This document shows, one piece after another, positions 1-11,756 of a DNA stretch of 64,000 nt. The stretch is from NCBI GenBank assembly GCA_026214975.1, contig JAOBSW010001085.1, forward strand, positions 1-64,000. The letters are read 5' to 3'. Positions within the stretch are counted from its first letter, which is position 1. Each line of letters starts with the position of its first letter. This stretch comes from Gentiana macrophylla (Eukaryota > Streptophyta > Magnoliopsida > Gentianales > Gentianaceae). Under the pieces are notes generated by a model. That model saw only the letters and a program-made list of their open reading frames with translations, was not told the origin of the DNA and did not search any database. The position numbers were made by a program, and so were the translations under genes.

Positions 1-3000
1 AATCAAAGTGATTGCAAAACCTGGCTGTAGCTCTACGCCGCCGTAAGACTCAGGATATACGATACGTATAACTATATTTATCCGATTCCAAGTTTGGATA
101 AACTAGAAACTATCCTTAACTAGTTTAAGGATATTCTCGGCATTCACCCAGATTTACTTTCATTAATTGCTCACGGCGGTTCATGAACTATGAACATCTC
201 GGCATTACCTTTATGATGGTTCCTATCGCGGTAGCAAAGGGAGACCTTTCATAATCATCTTTCATCTTATCTTTAGGACTAACGTCCTAACATAGATAGA
301 TCTTGAAAACACTGGCTGGCAGTATCCCCGTCGTGACCTATGCTAAACTCTTTTAGCATCACATCCATATAGGTAAACTATAATCTAATAGCAGTTCAAT
401 CTATCACTATAGATTCTTATTTTAAAATAAGGCGCTAATTCAAGTCTTTTCGTAAAGACCTTGAACTACCAAACATTAATCATTGTGACATGGGGTGACA
501 ATTCTCGAGAGAGATATCCAATACCTTACTCAAAAATCAGTAACACACTCAAACTATCCTTCTTGCACATTGGGCATATCCTTCTTTTGACTAAATCAAA
601 CTCCTTTGATTATCTAACAAAGAAATCGTCAGAGAAACTTGTATGAGTCCATAAATGGATCTCGTGGGCTCACATATCATGTTATCGTCTATGAACATTG
701 AATTGTTTGCCCAACGTCTTCAACACTATCATATAGTCATGATAACGAAGTTACAACAAGCATAGTCTCGAATAAAATCGGCTCACTTACAGGGACATAC
801 CCTCTACAGGTAAGGCGGACTAGGTTCATAACCTGGTTGTCAGCGATGGAATCTAATTGGAGATATTATGGCTCCTGGCCATATCTCTATATGTTGCCTT
901 TCAAACATTCTTTCATAAGTCGTGAGATATTCATTCATCAAGATGAACATACCCAGCTGACCTTTCAGGCTTTAAGGTTATCCACGCACTTACAGAACTT
1001 TTGTGTGCACTGAAGCGTGTGTTTTACACCTCATCGCTATGTGGCGCCTCGTGCATACGTTCCTATGGTTGAATATATCTTTGTGGTTCTCAAACTCTTT
1101 TGAGATCCGATTCACTCTCAGCTGTTTCTTTTGGAAGAAACACTTCCTTGTAGAAGATGGCGTATGCGGAGACAAACACATTTTGCTCCGCGGATGAGTA
1201 AATAATATCAAGCGTACTTGCTAAGATATTCCACAAAGTTGCATATGCCGTACTAGGCTCAAGCCTTTCTGACTTTGCCTATGACAACTTCAAATCATCG
1301 GTTAAGATAAATTTGACATTATCGCCTTCCATATCTAATATGGAATTTATTCAACCTTTATTCTTTGGAACTAGGTTAAGTATAAGGGCACTATCCCGAA
1401 ATGGGTAAGGGATACATCGCATGGCTTGCGTCACACCTTTATCATATAAAGTGTTATTTCCATTTTGGGAACACAATCTAATTGCGTATCCCAAAGATGG
1501 TATCCTTCAAGGAGAATCTTATTCCCTTCGCACGACTTGAAACACCTTCAGTGTATTAATTACTTCAATCCAATTGAAGATTAATTCCTAAGTAGCTCAT
1601 CAATCTCATATTCGTACTAGCTCGAACTTTTCGGGCTTTTCGAATTATGCACTTTACTGAGTACACTTTGACTATTTCTAAAAATAGTCATAGAGACTAA
1701 TAAACAATTATTTGTGGCATTATTTGTCACAAGCCAACAAACATCGGTATGTTTAGGCTTTAGACAATTTTTCTAGATTTTACAACATTTTTCATAAAAA
1801 GGGTATTTTAGTCATCTTTAAATAAGATACGTATTACCCACATGATTCATAATCATATGGTTCAACATCATCAGAATGACGTTTAATTACACGCTTCCAT
1901 TCCAGAGAGACTATGTCTAGAGTAACCACAAATCAAGGATAATAACCATACAAATATTTAGTTGAGATCCCAATCACTTATATCGTCTATATAGTGACAT
2001 CAATCTAGTATGTTAGATTCAGTGACCTTCCAACTTTATCGAAATAACATTTATTCTTTACGATTGAATATGTCACTAAATCCTAACAAATAACTGAAAG
2101 CATGTTCTTTATAAGAACTGGAACATAATAACATTTATTTAGTTCCTTATCAGGTTTACTAGAATATGGTAAGTGTTACAACGTTTGTTTCACCTTCCAT
2201 ATTTGTATTCAATCTTTCTAATTTAATCGCACTCGTAAGGTATCATATATCTTAGAGTTGACTTTGAACTTAGATAGATTTATCTCAACTCACTTGCCTA
2301 GAATAGAAACTTCAATAAGTTCTCTATTTAAGCACATGCCCTAACTTTCCTTTTTAATCCTTCAAGCACTTGTAAATATTTCTTAGTGTAGTCTTCATAA
2401 GACTTAAGAAAGATCACAAGAGCTATGTCTTTGATTTCCTTTCATAAAGAAAATCTAAAGTTTATTAAATAGTTTATTTAACCTTTTAAATCGTATTTAA
2501 AACATTAACTATTTAATTAACCTTTAACAATGATAAATTAACTCGATACTTAAATCTTATAATTTTGAAAACAACCTTTCCAAAATTAGATGTGGTCATT
2601 CTTATCCAAAGCGTTTGAATTAATTGTCATCGTATTTGAATGATCATCTTGGATCGTATCCAATATATGACTAATTCGTTGAAACTTATTTCAAATGATT
2701 TAATCATATCATGAGCTCCGCTTTCATTAATAATTAAAGTCTCGAGCCTTTGCATCAATTATGTAATCTCCTTGTCTCTAACTACTATAACGGGATGGCT
2801 CATGTCATTGCTTATTTTAAAAGGATTAAAATTACTTAACCATATTTGAGAACGTTTCTCAAAATTAACAGTCATAATTTGGTTTTACTAATCGAGAATA
2901 AACATAAATATAAAAGTTTGCTAAAAACTACAACATAAAATGAAGATAAAAAAGTGTTGTTGTCTATACACGCAAAATCAAATATGGTCTTTGGGATTAT

Positions 3001-4977
3001 GATTTTGCTCCCACTAGTCAACTACTCCCAATTGACTTTCAAGAATTTTCAAAATTCTTTAGTATTTGAAATCCTATCTAGTTGACTCGATCCCGGCGTG
3101 GGCGATCGACCAGGTCAATTTCGACGGGTAGTACTTACCAATCGCGTCGCTTAAGCGACTTCGGTGGTTTGACTAGTCAACTCTTTGACAATTCACATCG
3201 TCTATGTGATAGTCAACCTTATGTCTCTAAAATCGAGGCCGGTCCCTGACGCGTGGGTCAATCACCGCAAGATTCTTAGTCAAGTCGTAACCCAAGTATT
3301 CATGAGATCTCATAACGATCATATCTCGATAATGACGATATACCCGTGGTAGGTCAACTCCCGGCGTGGGCGATCAGGTTGGATCGAACAAGGGGCTCTT
3401 CACCATCTACTATAATATTGGGAGACATATTATAACTCGATTTTTGTTGTGGGAGTAATTTTTAAATTAATTCACTTAATTAATTTCGAATTAATTCTCT
3501 TAATTAATTTATTACGGTCTCATCAAATATATCTATCTCTATAGACATACATCCTACACATTTATCTAGATCATGCCTAGTCATGCATCTATCGTATCAT
3601 ATAAAATAAATACAAGCACAAAATAAATAAATCGTAAAGTAACCGGTATGATCATGGACTTTTCTTAGGTGCGGTTTGAATACAAGCCCGATTGAAACCG
3701 CTGGTCACAATCTAAGTATTAAATTATGAACCGCCAATAAGATCTTTAATGCTCCATTCTCCAATGGGATCTTCATTTTCGTCTTTCTTTGGTCTCCATC
3801 TTCCGCTCCATTCTTGTTACATTTAATTCTATCTAATAAAATTAATACACCGCTGCACACGAGGGAGCCAACGGGGAATGGGATAAATCGAGAAAATAAA
3901 CTAAGAGTCACGTTCTTCATATGTGGCCTAGGACAATTTTTTAAACCAATGGAAAAATTAAATCATTCACATCTATCCTATCGGTTGAGTCCACGATCGA
4001 TCGGGGTCCATATAATCATATTATATCTACTATATCTAATCCATACAATAAAATCTTATGAAAAGATAAAATTAAAATTTAACTAATTGATTCTTAATTA
4101 ATCAATTAACATTTAATCTATTAAATAATTTTATCCAATTAATTAACTAATTAACATTTAATTAATTAAATGATTTTAATCGAAATAAAATTAACGATAA
4201 ATTTTAAGCGATTTTAATTTTGATTTTAATTAAATAGAAATATTCTAAAATAAATCAAAATTAAAATTATGTCGTTTTGTTTCTTTCTCTTTTGATTCAC
4301 TAATAAAAAAAAATGTCTTTGGTTTCTAAACCAAATTTGATTTAAGCGTAGTACTTTTCAAAATCAAAATTTTGGAAGTGGCGCAAGCTAAGCTTTTACA
4401 AATCAAATATTTGAAATGGGCAGTGATAATCCAAATCAAATATTTGGAAAGTAAATAATTTTGGTTTAAGCGCCACTTTCCAAAATCAAAATTTTGGAAG
4501 TGGCGCAAGCTTTTTCCAAATCAAATATTTGGAAAGGCTTTGAAGCTATTCCAAACAAAGTTTGGAAAGACCATTATTATTTTAATATGTGGCATCCCAA
4601 TGACCCAAACTATTTGAATCGTTGGTTACCACATGACACAACTACAACTAAACAAAGAAATTAACAATCACAACTATGAACCATATTGAATCACAAAATA
4701 CACAAAACAAAAATTTGGAGATCCGCCAAAGATTGACGGTCAACCGATTGCCGGCAAGAGAGTTGCCTAACTTTGCCGCCGCCGCGCCGATCGCCCATGA
4801 CGGTAGTGGTGCCGCCGCCAGTCGGCCGAGCACCACCCGATCTCGTTTTTTTTCTTTCTTTTTTCTTTTCATGTATCACTTTTGCGAATCAAAAATCTTT
4901 CATCTTTTAATTACGTGATTTAAACGATAAAATTAACTACGCAATATTACATGCTTATTGCTTAAGCTCGAAGCTCT
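1..4977 (-). mobile_element. Internal region of a decayed Ty1/copia retrotransposon (copy A)
   Basis: This minus-strand stretch is colinear with the internal region of the plus-strand copia copy at 21377-26669: the left window edge corresponds to about 26283 of that copy, and the primer sites match at the other end. Only the last few hundred internal bases and the outer LTR are cut off by the window edge. A copia reverse-transcriptase signature (RSIYGL) can be read on the minus strand near 640-660, but stops and frameshifts interrupt every frame, so no gag or pol product can be made. The longest open stretches (for example around 1000-1200) are short and present in both copies only as decayed sequence. 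Confidence 0.8.
4355..4565. repeat. Cluster of short palindromic repeats in the copia leader
   Basis: A block containing AAAATCAAAATTTTGGAAG followed by GGCGCAAGC occurs twice, about 120 bases apart. Between the copies are repeated near-palindromes such as CCAAATCAAATATTTGG. The block lies about 0.5 kb inside the element from the primer-binding site, where the leader or the start of gag is expected. Function unknown. Confidence 0.55.
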
Positions 4978-4988
4978 CTCTGATACCA
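4978..4988 (-). other. Primer-binding site of copia copy A
   Basis: The minus strand reads TGGTATCAGAG, the usual complement of the initiator Met-tRNA 3' end, two bases inside the LTR boundary at 4990. This fixes the element's orientation (minus) and the LTR's inner edge. Confidence 0.85.
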
Positions 4989-4989
4989 C

Positions 4990-6957
4990 TGTTAGGAAAT
5001 CTACGCGGGAACGCAGCGGAATTTAAAATTTTATTTCCTTTTAACCAGGATCGACTTCGTTTAAGCAATAAACAAATAGATAGTAGGCGGTGGTTACCTT
5101 GGTTGATCTAAAAGATCGACGCTTTGACCCGTCAGGAGAGTAGTTCTGCATAGAGCCGCCCAAGTGTTCGGCCTCTGCCGCTAGTCCACACGAACGAATA
5201 CCGGAATCCCGTCATGGAATGCTATTGGAAAACTCCGGTTGCTAGACCGGTCTTTTTCCCCTCTCTCCAACTCTCCAAAAGATGCTCTCTATTTTACACA
5301 AGAACTGTTATTCTTGGATTTGTGATGTACAAAAGAGCTTGACACACACACTATATTTATAGTGTATATGGCGCCCCAACTAGAGTGTGGACGAGAAGAA
5401 AACCTTTTTCCAATAAAATAAGGAAAATATAATTGATTGATTTATCTCATTTAAGTACAATATCTCATATTAAATAAATCAGGATATTGTCAATATCTTA
5501 TATTGAATATTTCAAGATATTGTCAATATATTTATCTTTTATTATATTACCATAAATCAATTTACACATGTGTATATATCAGCATATATATATTACACAA
5601 ATAAATCTATATAAATATTTAGCCATTACAAGTGTGAACATGTATATCTTATATATATGTACAACACACGCATGATAGCTAACATATATATAAATATTAA
5701 TATCTAATATTAATATATAGTATCTAATTAATTAAATTCTGCACAATCCAAGTGTATCTTATACACTCCAAAATTGCGCCACCCTTAGCCAATAAATTGG
5801 CATCCGGAATATTCTTTAATTAATGTAATATTATTAATATCTTGTATTTAATTTATTCATAATAAATAAATACCACCATATTAATTCTACTACTATAACC
5901 TTTATAAGACGAGATAAATTCTTTCATTATTTGGTTATCATCTATAACCACATTTTAATCCGCTAGATTTTCTTATGTGTGTGACCCGATAGGCTTCGAA
6001 TATGTTGGCCGTAGGCACAAAGTGCAAATTACGAAAATGCCCTTCATGCCTAACGATCACGGGATAGCGTCTCAGCAACACACCGTGGCCCCAATCATCG
6101 GAAGAGTCAAATGCAATGACTACTACCTCTCGTGTGAAAGCGATTTACCGTGTAACTTACAATCCTATCATTTGTAATAATATCCATACGGTCGTTAGTC
6201 GAGTGTCAAAACATCAACGACCGTATCTTATAATCTGGATATCATGCTCTCTCGAAGTAACTCGTTTACTCCACTTTGCAAAGATTCACGAGAGTAAGAC
6301 ATTCTTATAAGAAGGCCATTTCGGATATTCGATCCCTATCATGGGATACGCGATTCCCGGACGACCAATCATGAATACTCCGCGTGCTTGATGATCATAC
6401 CCAATCACTACCGCATGATCGCCCGTGGCTGGGAAACCTCAATAGTGTCAAATCATGACAATCCACACCGTGATGCCATGAAGACTCGGTCCAAAGGATA
6501 ATCACACAACCGTCACATAGTGTGAAACTTATCCGTGTAAGTGGAGTCGATCTAACGACGCATTCTCAATACACGTCCACGCATGGTCCAAGTGTCTACA
6601 CTTCGATGAAGCGAGATCTATCCTCGCCCTTAAAGATGAAGACATCTAATACGTGCTAGCACGCATTTCGTACTATCGATGCCATGTTTGATAGTACATC
6701 GACCAGAAACATTTAAGTATCAAACTTGTTAAAGTGATTAGAGATCTCATAAACCATAATCGTCTATCATGGTTTCTCTATCACATTTTAATACTAAGGA
6801 CGTTATCACATAACAATTCATAATTGGTTCTTTAAAGAACATATATATGACAACATAAAAGCCATTTTATATGTGTATAAACATAAAGAAATAGTAGAAA
6901 TGATCCGGCCCGGTCGGATCCGGTCCAACCCGATTGGGATTAGGACACTATTGTATA
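4990..6957 (-). mobile_element. 5' LTR of copia copy A
   Basis: Read on the minus strand, this LTR starts near the shared AATAGTGTCC block and ends in CCTAACA at 4990, next to the primer-binding site. It is close to 2 kb and includes an AT-rich segment (about 5340-5940) that is missing from the 5' LTR of copy B. Its outer end is rearranged: the expected TGTTGGAATAG terminus is replaced. A segment of subterminal LTR sequence (from about 6845-6895) is repeated just outside, at 6961-7017. Related LTRs start at 19911, 26681 and 62699. Confidence 0.85.
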
Positions 6958-7070
6958 AACATAAAGAAATAGTATAAACATAAAGCCATTTTATATGTGT
7001 ATAAACATAAAGAAATAATGTCTGACATGCGCGGTGATATATCTGGTTGATCATAATAGATTTACATCAT

Positions 7071-7244
7071 GAGAGAGATGATAGAAGCGCAATTAAATTA
7101 CACAACGAATTGCCACAACGATGATCTACACCATTGATTATTGTGGGACCTACATCAATTAATATAGTTGCCACAAAAATCAACGGTGTGGATCAGCGTT
7201 GTGGCAGTTCGTTGTGTAATTTCGTTGTGTCTTTAGCATTTCTC
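7071..7244. mobile_element. Mutator-type MITE with 9-bp target duplication
   Basis: A 174-bp fold-back element. Its two ends read as inverted copies sharing AATTACACAACGAA, then TGCCACAACG, then GATC(T/C)ACACC. TTACATCAT flanks both sides (7062-7070 and 7245-7253), a 9-bp target-site duplication typical of Mutator-like elements. There is no coding capacity, so it is non-autonomous. Confidence 0.7.
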
Positions 7245-7639
7245 TTACATCATTATCAACTTGACTCATTATGATCGGCAGTGACGGATCACCGCCATAT
7301 GTCATTCGTCATGCAGACAACCGTTGTGTCTCTATCATTACTCTTCTAATTACTCCATGAGGAATGCTACAGCCACATCCCACATTACACAACAAAACCA
7401 CACCGTGACGTGGTGCCGACGTGGCGCTGATGTGGCGTGGGGCCCACTTCAAGTTTTGTAATTTAAAAAAGTTATTTTTAAATGAGAAAATCTGTAAAAT
7501 GTTGCATTCCACTTAATCCTTCGATCTCGCTGGAGTAAATCTAGGGAAGAATGTGCTTATTTTTTTCCTTTTCTAAATCAAGTACATTAGAAAATCCATG
7601 TTCATCCTACTTGTTTCGTATTTTTATTTTCTAGCATTT

Positions 7640-7889
7640 TAATTTGTTTTGTTTTATTTATCTCATCATTTTACATTTTCAATCATTGGTTTATTATTAT
7701 TTTCTTCCTTTACTAATAAATTATTTACATCTCCAATAAATAAAAAAATCAATACTAAAAACTCATTTATCAACAAAGTGTTTACATCTCCAATAAAAAA
7801 ATTATTTTCAATAGTATATTTTAGACATATTAATTATTTTCTTGTCTGTGTGATTAACCTGCACGCGATAGATAAAAAAGCGGAGGGAG
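7640..7889. mobile_element. Stowaway-type MITE, right end
   Basis: The right terminus reads GCGGAGGGAG followed by TA, the usual Stowaway/mariner end and TA target. The interior carries TTTACATCTCCAATAAA twice (about 7726 and 7782), and the reverse complement of this motif recurs near 17400 in a second element with a related end. I could not place the left terminus confidently. Confidence 0.45.
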
Positions 7890-8269
7890 TAATATATAAG
7901 CAAAAATTCAACCAAGTACACCAAGTCGATCGGCATATATATATAGAGTGTAATGTATTGTCATTTCACGTGCATACGGTTCAATATCATAAAGCGAACT
8001 TTATCGACATGGCTAATTCTTTCACGACGCGATTAATTTTGTGACTTTATAAATCACTCTTGGCACCGCATTGAATATTTTTATTATTTTTACTTGAGGC
8101 ACCACCAAAAAATAAAAAAAAAAAAATTACTTCATATACCACAATTTTATAAAATTACAATCAAGTCATTCATTAAATTAATAGAACATTTTAGTCCTTC
8201 ATTAATAATATAATCTTAACATTAACCAATAATCTATATCTACCAAAAATCTTAATCTTAATCCAAAAC

Positions 8270-8690
8270 ACCCGTCTTCATCACCCTTCTTCTTCATCTT
8301 CATTTTCATCTTCATCTTCATCATCCTTCTTTCATGTTCATCATCATTATTCTTCTACAAAATTCTATTAATAAACACCACACACAACCTTCTTCTTCAT
8401 CACCATAACAATCGATAAATTTAATCTTCATCCAAATCATCAACATTAACCCAATTACTACAACTTTCTTCAACTTCATCATCAAATTCATTTCTTCATA
8501 CCGAGAAAAAAATCACAAACCCTTTTCTTCATCTTTTTCTACACACCATTTATCCATAATCTACACACATTCATATTTTTCTACACATCTTCATCTCTTT
8601 CATCGTCTCAAAATACATACATTTTATACACACCTTCATCTTCTTCATCACATCAAAAGCTTCATAAAAAAAATTTGATTTTTATTTCAA
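8270..8690. repeat. TCTTCA-rich low-complexity tract
   Basis: About 400 bases of pyrimidine-rich plus strand with many irregular copies of TCATCTTCTTCAT. Short open frames here reflect base composition rather than genes. Confidence 0.6.
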
Positions 8691-8799
8691 TACTTGAAAT
8701 ACGTCAATGAGTTACCCTATTACAACATTAGGAACATATAAAAACATGATTTGTGGAGAAAAATCATGTTTTTATGCGTTTTCCAATGAAAGAAATGGG

Positions 8800-9140
8800 T
8801 TTTCCGACGTTTTTCCGGCGTTTTCGAGCATCCCAATTCTGATACTGGAAACGTCAGCAACACAGACGTTTTATGTAAAGATAAACATCAAAATTGTTGA
8901 CGTTACAAATGTATAAACAACGTCGGAGCAAATTTTTACGTCAGCCAAACTGACGTTCCAAATGCATAACAACGTTGGAGTAATCGACATTACGCAAACG
9001 TCACCCACACTGGCGTTGTCTTGCTATTACAACGTTAGGCGTATCGATGTTCCAATGCTTGCCTGAGTTTTCAAATTGCTTAAAACGTCAGTTGTCCTAA
9101 CGTTGTAGCACCAAATCAACGTCAGTACAGATGACGTTAC
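8800..9140. repeat. Cluster of ACGT-centred motifs
   Basis: About fifteen ACGT cores, mostly AACGTC/GACGTT/AACGTT and in both orientations, lie in about 340 bases. Dense inverted short motifs like this resemble the subterminal repeats of CACTA (En/Spm) transposons. No terminal CACTA motif was located, so the assignment stays open. The short open frame at 8707-8916 looks incidental. Confidence 0.4.
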
Positions 9141-9855
9141 GAGTCATCTTCATCGCAAATGCAAGAATGGTTTCTTCCTGATGGTAAAAATTCGAAAACC
9201 AACCATTAAAACCCTCGATTTCTACCAAATTACCAACGAATTTCTTAAAAAAAAGATACATACGTGATTTGGTTCAAAGTTATGTTCTTCTTAGCTTGAT
9301 TCTTGCAACCAATGCTTCAATTGCGGTTTTCGGCGATATACTTATCTTCTCCAGCAAAATTCTGGTGAAATTCCGGCAAAATATCGTCTTCTCCGGCGAT
9401 TATTTTTTTATTCAAATGAAAAAGAAGAAGTTAGTATTATGTTAAAATGAATTGGTTAAATTAAGAAAGGTGAGTGATAAAGTTACTCTCTCAAGTCTAC
9501 ATCATTTTTACATCATCATCATCTCTCTCTCAACATATGTTATCTTTAAGAAACTGAATATATTCTTTTTTCACGTTTAAGCCAACTTCAACGGCTCCCG
9601 AATCACTTGTGAATCAATTTATTAAATACCCAAGAAGAATTAGTTTAAGATGTCTTTGAGTCAATAAGTTTGTATTCCTCGTTGATTAATTTCGTGACAC
9701 CGGACATATATGAAGGTGATATCACTCCTCTTATTCTAGGAACGCCCTTCTTGGCCAGATGAAGAACTTTTAATTGCTGTTCAGATTGGTGATGGAGTTA
9801 AGAGTGTACGATGAAGTTATACACTACTTTTAATATCTTTATATAAAGCAATGAA

Positions 9856-9978
9856 GCCGTACAAGGTACATTGTCTTAGTGGTTTCCACTAGGGTCTAAT
9901 CTGGCTATCCAGTAGGGAGACCAGGCTTCGAACCCCGTTTGAGGCGTAGTTTAGAACGGGTGTGTGTCTTTCGTCTCT

Positions 9979-10027
<49 letters not shown>
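9856..10027 (+). mobile_element. tRNA-derived SINE with long poly(A) tail
   Basis: The element has the two internal RNA polymerase III promoter boxes of a tRNA-derived SINE: an A-box-like TTGTCTTAGTGG near 9871 and a good B box, GCTTCGAACCC (9925-9935). It ends in an uninterrupted run of 47 A residues (9981-10027). CAATGAA occurs on both sides (9849-9855 and 10028-10034) as a perfect target-site duplication. The undecayed tail and duplication suggest a fairly recent insertion. It would be transcribed by Pol III and mobilised by LINE machinery in trans. Confidence 0.75.
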
Positions 10028-10028
<1 letters not shown>

Positions 10029-10500
10029 AATGAAAACCCAAGAAAATAAAACATAAATTACAAACATTTATTTTAGTGGGAACCGAGATATCACTAAAAT
10101 GTGGTAGCAAAAAGTTTTCTTGTAAAATTCATAAATAATAATAATAAAAAAAAAGGAAAAACATAAATTTTAAACACTAGAAAAGAGAAAATAAAACATA
10201 AATTACAAACATTAGAAATGAGAAAAACAAACAAAAAAAAGGGATAAAAAATTTACCGAAATCTCACTAAAATGTGGTAGCAAAAAAATTTCTTGTAAAA
10301 TTCACAAATGCTAGTAAAACATAAATTACAAAAAAAATTCTTGTAAAATTCACAAATACTAATAAAACATAAATTATAAACACTATAAAAGGAAAAACAT
10401 AAATTATAAACACTAAAAAAGAAAAAATAAAACATAAATTACAAACATTAGAAAGAAGAAAAACAAACAAAAAAGGGGATTTAAAAATGAAGTAGCAACC
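10028..10500. repeat. A-rich irregular tandem repeats
   Basis: Irregular direct repeats of an A-rich unit containing AAAACATAAATTACAAACA, alternating with TTCTTGTAAAATTCACAAAT. There is no coding signal on either strand; the open frames on the minus strand are poly-Phe/Tyr artefacts. Confidence 0.6.
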
Positions 10501-11182
10501 AAGAGTTGAACTCATTAATGTAAAAAGTTAGGCACTTTACAACTGAGTCAATTCGGTTAGAAATGTTTGACATATTATACATATACAATATTAATATTGT
10601 TAGCGAGATATACTGGTAATTTCACACCGAATCATGTTTGAGCATTAGAAGACATCAAGACATCATGTTCTCTAACTACCTATTGAGAATATTCTAAAAC
10701 ATTCTCGTAACCATCATGTTTTCTAACTACCTATTGAGAATATATTGTAAAAGATTCTCGTAATCAATCATAATATTTAACATTTATTGTATTCACATTT
10801 ATGTAATGACTATATATTGCATTGTATCATTATTTTACATCTCTATTACTACCCTCTAACGGTCAAAATTGGTTTTTTTTTCTTTAACAATAGAAAAATG
10901 GTTCATCACAATTATTACAAGGCTGATCACTTGATATGGTTACAAATTACAATAGCTTGATAATTTAGCTTCGGATCTTGTGTCTAAAAAGTGTGTCCGG
11001 TATGCATGTCTAAGTAAATAGACCTTCGTTTTCCGTCCATTCTTTTATTACCCTTCTACTCTACCCCATTATGCGTATGCAAGTAAATCTGTGTCGTTTT
11101 TGTCCATTCTTTTATTACCCTACTACCCGGCCAACCAAAAGAAAAAGAATTCTGAAGTTTGTCATCCTCGCTAGTACGCATA
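10501..11182. other. Intergenic, no gene seen
   Basis: AT-rich sequence. A short minus-strand stretch at about 10500-10560 resembles decayed tRNA A and B boxes. A 40-bp phrase ending in CCATTCTTTTATTACCCT occurs twice (about 11030 and 11100). Nothing else is recognisable. Confidence 0.5.
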
Positions 11183-11335
11183 ATGGCCGTATATAGTGGC
11201 CAACGCAGCGCCGGTGTTGGTGGGGAAATTGTAGTGAAATTTGATCCTCAAAGTAGAGAACTTTTGACATAGGCTTTGGTGAAATTGGCTCAGCCTGCAG
11301 GAGATGGTGTCAATGCTCTTCATGTTCTTTACACT
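11183..11335 (+). pseudogene. Fragment of a USP-domain receptor-like cytoplasmic kinase gene
   Basis: A plus-strand reading from the ATG at 11183 gives GGEIVVKFDPQSRELLT, a stop, then ALVKLAQPAGDGVNALHVL. This matches the start of the universal-stress-protein domain that opens many plant USP-kinases, where the usual text is SRELLTWALVKVA with a Trp at the stop (TGG changed to TAG). Only this first-exon portion is present; no kinase domain follows. It is a relic, lying just downstream of the MED26c stop and in the opposite orientation. The family match is from memory. Confidence 0.6.
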
Positions 11336-11756
11336 ATTAAGTTGTTTTTATTTTGAGTAAATTATTGTAGTATTCTTAATCATATAAACAATTATATATC
11401 CCACTTTGTAACCATCCTTTTAGCAGTAAATTGATAATTCTGCTGTATTTACTAAGGCATAAATATTGACTTGGATTTTAGAAGGTTCAGATCAATACTT
11501 TTAATGATAAAAATATAGGGTTTCTCTGTATGGAGCATAAAATGCAGAGCACGATAAGTCGGCTTATAGACTGAAAATGAATAGTATCCAGCTCTTAGAC
11601 CAGTAGGAAATGCATCTATTAGGGTGAATAAGATTCACAGTAACTGTAATAAACAATATAATTGCGGTCAGGGTTTTACCCCCCTCTTTTGGCAAAACCC
11701 TCTTTCATAAACACATCGTACAACAACAGTTTCCGTGGCTCCGGGTGATTGACGAA

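Noticed and set aside
8280..8680. Possible CRISPR-like regular repeats
   Set aside because: The TCTTCA units are irregular low-complexity sequence with no spacers; CRISPR arrays are not expected in a plant nuclear genome.
9889..10515. Minus-strand frames rich in Phe, Tyr and Cys
   Set aside because: They translate the poly(A) tail and A-rich repeats on the other strand.
10500..10565. Possible tRNA gene on the minus strand
   Set aside because: Only weak A- and B-box-like stretches; the cloverleaf arms do not pair, so at best it is a decayed SINE head.
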